Assembly: GCA_038209965.1 (NCBI GenBank)
Contig: JBBQXF010000033.1
Coordinates: 1 to 41,765 of the forward strand
Origin: JALONO01 sp038209965
GTDB taxonomy: Bacteria; Bacteroidota; Bacteroidia; Cytophagales; Thermoflexibacteraceae
Reading direction: 5' to 3'
Length of the DNA: 41,765 bases
Shown: positions 1 through 6,428 of the stretch, piece after piece
Position numbering within the stretch: position 1 is the first letter of the stretch
How the letters are laid out: each line of letters begins with the position of its first letter
Translations under genes and position numbers: made by a program
The notes under the pieces: model-generated
Seen by the model: the letters and a program-made list of their open reading frames with translations, nothing else
Told to the model about the DNA's origin: nothing
Databases searched by the model: none

Positions 1-543
1 ATCGGCAACCAGACGGACAGCCGAAAACCAGGGCCCGTGGGGCTAAAAATATCGGTAACCAGACGAACAGCCGAGAACCAAGGCCCGTGGGGCTAAAAAT
101 ATCGGTAACCAGACGAACAGCCGAGAACCAGGGCCCGTGGGGCTAAAAATATCGGTAACCAGACGAACAGCCGAGAACCAAGGCACGTGGGGCCGAAATA
201 TCGGCAACCAGACGGACAGCCGAAAACCAGGGCCCGTGGGGCTAAAAATATCGGCAACCAAACGGACAGCCGAAAATCAAGGCCCATGGGGCCGAAATAT
301 CGGTAACCAGACGGACAGCCGAGAACCAAGGCCCGTGGGACCGAAATATCGGCAACCAGACGGACAGCCGAGAACCAAGGCCCGTGGGGCCGAAATATCG
401 GTAACCAAATGGACAGCCGAGAACAAAGGCCCGTGGGACCGAAATATCGGTAACCAAATGGACAGCCGAGAACCAGGGCCCGTGGGGCCGAAATATCGGT
501 AACCAGACGAACAGCCGAGAACCAAGGCCCGTGGGGCCGAAAC
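1..543 (-). repeat. Tandem array of ~11 units, 49-50 bp each, REP-like
   Basis: About eleven units start at 1, 51, 101, 151, 200, 250, 299, 348, 397, 446 and 495; the array runs off the left edge, so the full copy number is unknown. Each unit contains a short hairpin (GGCCC-GTG-GGGCC) and the word ATATCGGTAACC. Units differ by point changes (TAAAAAT or CGAAAT before the junction; GTGGGACC and GCACGTGG variants). On the minus strand the order is hairpin, TTGG, a spacer of about 19 bases, TTACCGATATTTC, next hairpin. The same order and period occur once at 1025-1088 on the plus strand. Long open frames cross the array in several frames only because it is repetitive; they are not genes. The array ends 9 bases before a Y1 transposase gene. 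Confidence 0.93.
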
Positions 544-552
544 AATAAAAAC

Positions 553-1014
553 ATGGCAAACACTTACACACAAATACACCTTCAATTTATTTTCGCACCA
601 AAATATCGTGCATCTTTGATTCATGCCGATTGGGAAAATGAGTTATATAAATACATCACCGGTATTGTTCAACACAACAAAAGCAAAATGATTTGCATAA
701 ATGGTATGCCCGACCATCTGCATATCCTTGTTGGTTTTCATACTACCCAATCTATTGCTGATTTCATGCAGGATGTAAAGGCGGGCTCATCAAAATGGAT
801 CAATGATAATAAAATGACCAAATCAAGATTTGAATGGCAATCGGGTTATGGTGCATTTTCCTATTCCAAATCGCAATTACCCGATGTAATCAGATACATT
901 GAAAACCAAAAAGAACACCACCGAAAAAAATCTTTTCTGGAAGAATATAAATTATTCATGGAAAAATTTCAGATTGCATATGACGAAAAATATATTTTTA
1001 ATGAGCCGGAATGA
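553..1014 (+). CDS. IS200-like Y1 (HUH) transposase, RAYT-like
   Basis: A 153-residue protein of the Y1_Tnp family, which nicks and rejoins single-stranded DNA through a catalytic tyrosine. The metal-binding HxH motif is seen as DHLH at residues 54-57, in the typical context GMPDHLHILVG. The likely nucleophile is Tyr115 in VIRYIENQ, and the family signature FEWQSGYGAFSYS precedes it. Length is normal for the family. ATG at 553 lies 10 bases after the repeat array and no tnpB or IS200 ends were recognised. Repeat-like DNA sits on both sides in opposite orientation, the arrangement known for REP-associated tyrosine transposases (RAYT). The gene is AT-rich compared with the core genes of the window. 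No frameshift is seen, so it may be active. Confidence 0.93.
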   Translation: MANTYTQIHLQFIFAPKYRASLIHADWENELYKYITGIVQHNKSKMICINGMPDHLHILVGFHTTQSIADFMQDVKAGSSKWINDNKMTKSRFEWQSGYGAFSYSKSQLPDVIRYIENQKEHHRKKSFLEEYKLFMEKFQIAYDEKYIFNEPE

Positions 1015-1024
1015 ACCTCGTGCC

Positions 1025-1088
1025 ATGCCTACGGCATTGGACTTTTTCATGTGGAACTTTGCTACCGATATTTTATGCCTAACGGCAT
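1025..1088 (+). repeat. REP-like unit with two hairpins, inverted relative to the left array
   Basis: Two small palindromes, ATGCC-TAC-GGCAT at 1025-1037 and ATGCC-TAAC-GGCAT at 1075-1088, start 50 bases apart. Between them are TTGG and the word CTACCGATATTTT at 1062-1074. This is the same layout and spacing as one unit of the array at 1-543 read on the minus strand, although hairpin and spacer sequences differ. It lies just after the transposase stop codon. I recall similar TACCGATATTTT plus TGCC-TACGGCA elements as dispersed repeats in Bacteroidota genomes; that is memory, not a search. Confidence 0.72.
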
Positions 1089-1143
1089 TTATCATCTTGG
1101 CCGACCAATAAACTTTTATCAACCTTCTAAACCAACAGTAAAG

Positions 1144-1899
1144 ATGAAATTTAATAAAGATATGTGAGAAATTGTAAGGCTTGGAGAGGTTTGTGAGAAA
1201 ATCAAAACGATTGATTATCGTAAGCAACAAGGAATATTTCATCATATAGATATTGGTTCAGTTGATTCTAATTCAAAAAGAATTGCTGAAATTCAAGAAA
1301 TTGATTGGATAGATGCTTCTTCAAGAGCAACGCAAGTCATCAAAAAAGATGATACATTATTTTCAACGGTCAGAGTAAATCTTGAAAGAATTGTTTTGAT
1401 TGATAAAGAAATTTCAAATGGTATCGATTCAACGGGATTTACAATTATAAGAGCAAATAAAAAATCAAATCCTGAATATCTTTTTTATTCGGTTAGTTCG
1501 CCTATTTTTATTGAAAAACTATGCTTACCGTAAAAAGGAACGGCTTATCCTGCTGTTTCAGATAAAATTGTCCTTAATGAAGCAATCTCCCTGCCGCCAC
1601 TTTCGGAGCAGGTGCAAATAGCGGGCTTGTTTCAGGGCATAGAAGCGGCGGTGTCGGCGGTGGATGCGCAGGAAAGGAGTTTGAAGGGGTTGAAACATAA
1701 ATTACTTAGCGATTTGTTCAGTGAAAAAAAATCGTTTGGCAATCATTTAAAAGAAAAGGATTTTGAAACTGTAAAGTTTGAAACCATTGCTATCAATATT
1801 TCAGAAAGAGTAGAACCCAAGAAAACCGAACTAAAAACTTGTGTTGGCTTAGAACATTTGGATGCTGATAGCCTGAAAATAGAAAGAACAGGAACGCCT
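1144..1899 (+). pseudogene. hsdS: Broken hsdS (type I restriction specificity subunit), 5' portion
   Basis: In one frame from ATG 1144 the translation is a recognisable HsdS: start region EIVRLGEVCEKI, a first target-recognition domain, the conserved exit PAVSDKIVLNEAISLPPLSEQ-like segment, and a helical spacer (IEAAVSAVDAQERSLKGLKHKLLSDLF), followed by the start of a second recognition domain. It has two in-frame stops: TGA at 1165-1167 (likely from a Trp codon) and TAA at 1531-1533. Around 1895-1900 the protein changes without a break in frame into HsdR sequence, so the rest of hsdS and the first part of hsdR are deleted. HsdS normally directs HsdM/HsdR to a bipartite DNA site; this copy cannot make an intact subunit. 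The 1612-2013 open frame is an HsdS-HsdR chimera. Confidence 0.88.
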
Positions 1900-3121
1900 G
1901 ATGCATCTGCCAACGATGATTTTGATTTCAAACAAAAGTGGGCAATGGACAAAGACAAGCAAGAAAAGTGGTGGAGAAATTCAATGATACTAATTCTTCA
2001 TTGGAATTCTTGATTGTCACAGCAAAATTATTGACAGGTTTTGATTCTCCGATCTTGCAAACCATGTATTTGGATAAATCGCTGAAAGACCACACCCTTT
2101 TGCAAGCCATTTGCCGCACCAATCGTTTATTTCCCAATAAAAATTTCGGCAGAATAGTTGATTACTTTGGCGTGTTTGACGATACCGCAAAAGCATTGGC
2201 ATTTGACGAAGAAAGTGTAAAACAAGTTATCACCAATTTGCAGGAGTTAAAAGATAAATTGCCTGAATGGATGGAAAAATGTTTGACCCATTTTCCCGGG
2301 GCTGACAGAACACTTTCAGGGTTTGAAGGTTTGCAAAAAGTACAGGACTGCATCAACACCAACGATAAAAGAGATGCTTTTGCAAGAGATTTCAGTAGCT
2401 TAAGCAAGTTGTGGGAAGCCTTATCGCCTGACCCTGTAATTAATGGCTTTGAAAAAGATTATAAATGGTTGTCGCAGGTTTACACTTCGGTAAAGCCAAC
2501 CTCAGATGACAACGGTAGATTGTTGTGGCACGCTTTGGCGCACAAACCACGGCACTCATACATGAGCATATTCATGTTTTGGGCATCAATTATGACATGG
2601 AAGACATGATTTTGGATGTGGACGTGATTGATGATTTAATGAATAAGAAAGACCCAAAGCAAGCCCAGATGGTATTGAAAATGCTGAGTAGTCGACTAAA
2701 CAAAAAAGAAAACAATCCAGCCTTCAAACGCCTAAGCGAAAGATTGGAGGATATTCGTGACAAAGCAGAAAAGGGACTTATCAATTCTATTGAATTAGTC
2801 AAGAAATTTTGTCAATTAGCAAAAGAAACCCTACAAGCCGAGAAAGGAACCGGGCCAGAAACCGAACAGAAAAATGCCAAAGCTGCATTGACAGAATTGT
2901 TCCTTGAACTCAAAAACGACACAACACCAGCCATTGTGGAACGTATTGTAACCGATATCGATAATATCGTTAGGATAGTTCGTTTTGATGGTTGGCAAAA
3001 CTTAGCAGTCGGAGAAAAAGCGGTAAAACGGGAATTGCGAAAAGTGCTTTGGACAAAGTATCAAATCAAAAATGACGATTTATTTAATAGAGCCTACGAT
3101 TATATCAAGGAATACTACTAA
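1900..3121 (+). pseudogene. hsdR: Broken hsdR (type I restriction motor/nuclease subunit), 3' portion
   Basis: Only the C-terminal part of HsdR remains: the last helicase motifs (LLTGFDSP, then LLQAICRTNR, motif VI-like) and the C-terminal helical domain ending in AYDYIKEYY, typical of HsdR. The nuclease domain and first helicase lobe are absent. Two one-base frameshifts are inferred from family continuity: one in the A run at 1964-1967, after which the frame continues as VVEKFNDTNSS, and one near the GG at 2537-2538, where LLWHAL should continue as GAQTTALIHEHIHV. The three frames together read as one continuous HsdR tail. The AT-rich composition matches the hsdM at the right end of the window, but common origin is not shown. 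Confidence 0.88.
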
Positions 3122-3284
3122 TGCCAATTTTGTTGGTGAGTACAATTGATAATATTGTGTTTCGGCACACGACCAAAGTTTTCACTAAAGCTTGCAACGC
3201 TACCGCCGAAGTAAATTGGTTCAATAAATTTCAACGCTTCAAAAAATAGGGCACAGCCCGACCCTCCCGCCCAAGCGGGGTTCT

Positions 3285-3323
3285 ACCGCACAAAACCTCC
3301 GGCCGGCCTCCGTTGTTCCGGCC
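3285..3323 (-). terminator. Possible weak terminator after dapB; 3122-3335 otherwise empty
   Basis: A hairpin GGCCGG (3301-3306) / CCGGCC (3318-3323) lies 13 bases beyond the dapB stop. Read on the minus strand it is followed by GGAGGTTTTG, a poor T run. The rest of 3122-3335 holds only a 42-codon open frame (3121-3249) that I do not recognise and do not call. Confidence 0.35.
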
Positions 3324-3335
3324 AATTTGATCAAC

Positions 3336-4061
3336 TCAGAGGGAAAGCAGGTCGGTCATGGCAAATACCCCGGTTTTGCCCGGCAGCCATTCGGCCGCTA
3401 GCAGTGCCCCTTGGGCAAACCCGCGCCGGCTGCGAGCATCGTGCCGGATCTCGATCACGTCGATGTCCGATTGGTAGGTCACCACGTGGGTGCCGGGCAC
3501 ATCGGGTATCCGGTAGGAGCGGATGGGGATAGTGCCCAGAGGGATTTTTTCGTACTCGTCTTGCGCGGCCAAGCTGGTGAACTGGTCAGATAACCGGAGG
3601 ATGTCGGCCGCAATGGCCAGTGCTGTACCGCTGGGGCTGTCCTTTTTCTCGGTGTGGTGGGTTTCCTCCAAGCGCACTTGATAATGCGGTTGGCTGTTCA
3701 TCAGGGTGGCCAGCACTTGGTTTAGCTTCAAAAAAATGTTGACCCCGATGCTGAAATTGGCACTGTAGAGGAACGCCCCTTCGTGTGCGAGACAAAACTC
3801 ATCGGCCTGGGACTTGTGATCGAGCCAGCCCGTGGTGCCGCTCACAACGGGCACCCGATGGCGCAGACAGTGCACCACATGCGCAAGAGCTGCCTCGGGG
3901 CCGGAAAATTCAATGGCCACATCGGTGTTCTCGGTGGTGATCAGGGCCAAGTCTTGGGGATTGTCAACGCTCACGCGGTGGGAGATGGTGTGCCCGCGCC
4001 CAATGGCGAGCTGTTCAATGGCCTGGCCCATTTTGCCATAGCCGATCAGTGCGATTCTCAT
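3336..4061 (-). CDS. dapB: 4-hydroxy-tetrahydrodipicolinate reductase
   Basis: A 241-residue cytoplasmic enzyme that reduces the DapA product with NAD(P)H, in the lysine/meso-diaminopimelate pathway. The nucleotide-binding loop GYGKMG is at residues 7-12, the GTTGW loop at 75-79, and the catalytic segment EETHHTEKKDSPSGTAL at about 132-148, with His135/His136 and Lys140. The tail (GFAQGALLAAEWL) fits the family. The open frame extends 42 codons upstream, but MRIALIGYGKMG at 4061 is the natural start. It begins 10 bases after the lrp-like gene stops, so the two are probably cotranscribed and the regulator may control lysine or cell-wall precursor supply (inference). Confidence 0.96.
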   Translation of the reverse strand: MRIALIGYGKMGQAIEQLAIGRGHTISHRVSVDNPQDLALITTENTDVAIEFSGPEAALAHVVHCLRHRVPVVSGTTGWLDHKSQADEFCLAHEGAFLYSANFSIGVNIFLKLNQVLATLMNSQPHYQVRLEETHHTEKKDSPSGTALAIAADILRLSDQFTSLAAQDEYEKIPLGTIPIRSYRIPDVPGTHVVTYQSDIDVIEIRHDARSRRGFAQGALLAAEWLPGKTGVFAMTDLLSL

Positions 4062-4071
4062 ACGGGCAGTG

Positions 4072-4554
4072 CTATTTGTAAAGGTTGGTGTCGATTTGCA
4101 AGGGCCGGTTGAGCCGTTCCTCGAGCGAAATGAACGTCTCGGTGCGCTCAATGCCCTTGACCCGCTGAACCTTATTGTGCAGCACATCCATCAGGTGGTT
4201 AGTGTCGCGGCAGATGACCTTGGCCCAAATGCTGTACGCGCCGGTGGTGTAGTTGACGGTCAGCACCTCGGGGATTTTGGCCATTTCGGAGCACACTGTT
4301 TCGTACAGGGAGCTTTTTTGGAGGTAGATGCCCAGAAAAGCGGTGATGTCATACCCTAGTTTGCTAAAGTCGATGATGAGCGAAGCCCCTTTGACCACCC
4401 CCATCTTCTCCAGTTTCTTCATCCGCACGTGGACTGTGCCGCCCGAAACAAACACCTTTTCCGCGATTTCGGTATAGGGGGTCTTGGCGTCCTTCATGAG
4501 TTCAGACAATATTTTGATGTCTATATTGTCAATCTCCAAATTTTTATCGTTCAT
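4072..4554 (-). CDS. Lrp/AsnC family transcriptional regulator
   Basis: A 160-residue DNA-binding regulator. The N-terminal winged helix-turn-helix spans about residues 8-60 (IDNIDIKILSELMKD, YTEIAEKVFVSGGTVHVRMKKLEKMGVV); the C-terminal RAM/AsnC ligand-binding domain spans about 65-150. Length is that of the family. Such proteins sense amino acids and form dimers or octamers. It sits 10 bases upstream of dapB on the same strand, so an operon is likely and lysine or a related amino acid is a reasonable effector guess. The upstream DNA is very AT-rich and faces away from the ncRNA pair. Confidence 0.93.
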   Translation of the reverse strand: MNDKNLEIDNIDIKILSELMKDAKTPYTEIAEKVFVSGGTVHVRMKKLEKMGVVKGASLIIDFSKLGYDITAFLGIYLQKSSLYETVCSEMAKIPEVLTVNYTTGAYSIWAKVICRDTNHLMDVLHNKVQRVKGIERTETFISLEERLNRPLQIDTNLYK

Positions 4555-4660
4555 TGGGGAGTCAAATTTTAATTTTCTTAAATAAAACCTTTAAAATTGC
4601 GAAAAATGTATATTTTAAAACAAAACCTTGATAAATTAGCAAAAATTGCGCAAAATGTTT

Positions 4661-4668
4661 TACATTTG
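4661..4668 (+). promoter_or_regulatory. Bacteroidota -7 element (TACATTTG) of ncRNA copy 1
   Basis: Exact match to TAnnTTTG, 23 bases before the tRNA-like acceptor stem of the first RNA copy. Transcription would start near 4672-4676. No convincing -33 TTTG at standard spacing is visible. Confidence 0.6.
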
Positions 4669-4671
4669 TGT

Positions 4672-4908
4672 TGTTGAAAAGACAACGTCAATGTAGGGTG
4701 ATGAAACTGGCAGTCATGCCCTCCCGTCCCGGGGGTGGGGAGTCTGGGACAAACTACTGGTCATAAAGTGAGTTGTTTAACTGGCTCACCTTGCTACCTG
4801 AAGCTAACCACCCCGTGAAGGTTCGACTCCTTCCCCTACAGCAAAAGTAATTATGTGTTGTTTATTGGTTAAGGTTAAAAGATGGTATGCACATGCGTAC
4901 CATTTTTT
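4672..4908 (+). ncRNA. Structured RNA with tRNA-like ends, copy 1
   Basis: No coding frame; instead a tRNA-like frame. A 7-bp acceptor-like stem TGTAGGG (4692-4698) pairs with CCCTACA (4834-4840) and is followed by G. A D-arm-like element ATG-AAACTGGCAGT-CAT is at 4701-4717. A canonical T-arm, GAAGG-TTCGACT-CCTTC, is at 4817-4833. Where a tRNA has anticodon and variable arms there are about 100 bases: a C/G-rich segment (CCTCCCGTCCCGGGGG), a possible long-range stem GGGGTGG (4732-4738) with CCACCCC (4808-4814), and an internal hairpin around GTGAG...CTCAC. No good 7-base anticodon loop with U33 is seen. It has its own promoter (4661) and terminator (4877-4908). Alternatives are a known tRNA mimic (YrlA-type) or a very aberrant tRNA; I cannot name the family. 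Confidence 0.72.
4877..4908 (+). terminator. Rho-independent terminator of ncRNA copy 1
   Basis: Stem ATGGTATGC (4882-4890), loop ACAT, stem GCGTACCAT (4895-4903), followed by T5. A-T pairs extend the stem. It differs in sequence from the terminator of copy 2, so terminators evolved separately. Confidence 0.85.
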
Positions 4909-5069
4909 ATTCGTAGCAAAAATAAAGGTTTTTTTTTGAAAGATTTTAAATGACGGCCCAACAAGCGGGAATGGATTATTGATTTGTTAAAATAAAGCCC
5001 TTTTAATTACGAATATTAAAAATATTACAAAATTTCATTAATAAATTTTTAATATAGTCCGGTTTATTT

Positions 5070-5077
5070 TAGTTTTG
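5070..5077 (+). promoter_or_regulatory. Bacteroidota -7 element (TAGTTTTG) of ncRNA copy 2
   Basis: Exact TAnnTTTG match 22 bases before the acceptor stem of copy 2, the same spacing as in copy 1. Transcription would start about 5082. Confidence 0.6.
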
Positions 5078-5081
5078 CCCA

Positions 5082-5323
5082 CAGTAAGTTGAATGACAAT
5101 GTAGGGTGATGAAACTGGCAGCCATGCCCTCCCGTCCCGGGGGTGGGGAGTCCGGAACAAACCTTGGCGCAAAGGTGAGGTGGCTGATCAGCTCACCTTT
5201 GTGCAAGGCTAACCGCCCCGTGAAGGTTCGATTCCTTCCCCTACAGCTAGCATGTGTTTATTTTTATGTGTTGTTTATTGGTTAAGGATAAATCGGGCCG
5301 GCTTTGCTGGCCCGATCTATTTT
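5082..5323 (+). ncRNA. Structured RNA with tRNA-like ends, copy 2
   Basis: Second copy of the same RNA. Acceptor-like stem TGTAGGG (5100-5106) with CCCTACA (5239-5245), then G; D-arm ATG...CAT at 5109-5125; T-arm GAAGG-TTCGATT-CCTTC at 5222-5238. The possible long-range stem is GGGGTGG (5140-5146) with CCGCCCC (5213-5219); against copy 1 one base has changed (A to G) and pairing is kept as G-U. The central hairpin GCGCAAAGGTGAG...CTCACCTTTGTGC is strong and differs greatly in sequence from copy 1 while remaining a hairpin. A 23-base segment after the RNA body (5265-5287) is identical to 4852-4874, then a different terminator follows. Conserved ends, diverged but paired middle, and independent promoter/terminator argue for selection on RNA structure. 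Confidence 0.74.
5292..5323 (+). terminator. Rho-independent terminator of ncRNA copy 2
   Basis: 11-bp stem ATCGGGCCGGC (5292-5302), loop TTT, GCTGGCCCGAT (5306-5316) with one G-U pair, then CTATTTTT. It lies between the RNA and the convergent lipoprotein gene. Confidence 0.9.
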
Positions 5324-5388
5324 TGGCAAAAAAGGCGATGGTTTGTTGCCAAAACCATCGCCTTTGATTGATCAAGTGTTGGATCGGA

Positions 5389-6168
5389 TTACCGTCTACG
5401 GCGGCCTCCCGAGGAGCGGCGGCTGGAAGAACCCGAGGAACTTTTGCCGCTGCTGCCACTGCTCACCCCGCTGCCCCGGCTGCGGCCCGAGGAGTTGCTG
5501 CGGGTCACGCGGTCGTTGACTTTGCTCTTGAAGGCCGATCCGCCGCCCGGCCGGCTGTGGAAAGTTGGGTTGGCCCGTTTGCCTTGATCAGAGTAGGTGC
5601 CGTACATTGGGCGGCCATTGGACAACGCCCCGTAATAGGGCCGGCTCGTCCCCATGTAATTGCCCCGGTAGTCCATGTAGGAATTGCGGTTCACCATGCC
5701 ACCCACCAGCCCGAGCATATTGCTCATCATGGCGTATTGGCCATAAAATTCCCAGAACGAAGTGCCACTGCTATTGCTCCGCCAGTTGCCGTATTTTTCG
5801 TTGCCCACATATTGGGAATAACCGGGTGGCACCACCGACTTGGTGAGTTTGCCGTCCACTTTGGCCGCTATTTCCATCCCCATGTTGTTTTCATTTTTCA
5901 AAAAAAAGGCTTCATCCACTTCCATCCAGTCCGTGACCCGCTCTTGCGGCACGCTGTCCTTGAGGGTAATGATCTTGTATTTGTGCTTGTACGTGTCGCT
6001 CCCAAAATTATCTTCCATGTCCATATCAAAGAGCATGACGGTAAAAGTGGGCTCTTTGTCCATGTCCCGGATCAGGTTGTCAAGTGGCGATTTAACAAAT
6101 TTGCGCTCGTCTGATGAACAAGCGGCCATCAAGAAAATGACGGGCAAAATGAAAATTAGTTTTTTCAT
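5389..6168 (-). CDS. Lipoprotein of unknown function with Ser/Gly/Arg-rich tail
   Basis: A 259-residue protein with a lipoprotein signal (hydrophobic stretch then LMAAC; Cys17 is the predicted lipidated residue). The middle part (about 25-200) is Tyr/Asn/Gly-rich and matches no family I recognise. The last 35 or so residues are low complexity, made of Ser, Gly and Arg and ending in GGRRRR, a strongly basic tail suited to binding anionic polymers such as nucleic acid or cell-wall material (inference). ATG at 6168 gives a clean signal peptide. A possible promoter on the minus strand is TATTTTCG at 6205-6198. Confidence 0.85.
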   Translation of the reverse strand: MKKLIFILPVIFLMAACSSDERKFVKSPLDNLIRDMDKEPTFTVMLFDMDMEDNFGSDTYKHKYKIITLKDSVPQERVTDWMEVDEAFFLKNENNMGMEIAAKVDGKLTKSVVPPGYSQYVGNEKYGNWRSNSSGTSFWEFYGQYAMMSNMLGLVGGMVNRNSYMDYRGNYMGTSRPYYGALSNGRPMYGTYSDQGKRANPTFHSRPGGGSAFKSKVNDRVTRSNSSGRSRGSGVSSGSSGKSSSGSSSRRSSGGRRRR

Positions 6169-6428
6169 GTTTTTTGATTGTGTCTTTTTTGTTTATACGA
6201 AAATACCCGCTCTAAAGTTGTTGGGTCAATCTGGCAATAAAGGTAGCCAAAGTCAGCCATTTTTGGTGTCCCAACGTAATAACGGAATCTTTTTTGCATT
6301 GGTTCACGATAACTTTGTACTTTTATTGTAAAGGCGGCGTTATTCTTGGCAGTTGTGGTCTGTACTTTGTTATAGATTAATGGTATTTGCCCGAACCTCA
6401 TTTTCTAACCAAACGCCAAAATCTTAAA

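Noticed and set aside
43..624. Several overlapping open frames of 70-156 codons in the repeat array
   Set aside because: They arise from the 49-50-bp periodicity, occur in many frames on both strands, and encode only the repeat; no start site or domain.
3121..3249. 42-codon frame overlapping the hsdR stop codon
   Set aside because: No recognisable family; too short to support without homology.
4692..5246. Calling the two RNAs ordinary tRNA genes (Leu, Ser or Sec)
   Set aside because: Too long (147-150 nt) and no anticodon loop with U33 and a sensible anticodon; D-arm resembles class II tRNAs but the rest does not.
4853..5372. Small frames beginning MCCLLVK in the shared 23-base tail of both ncRNAs
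   Set aside because: The matching start follows from the identical DNA tail; downstream the frames diverge at once and run through the terminators.
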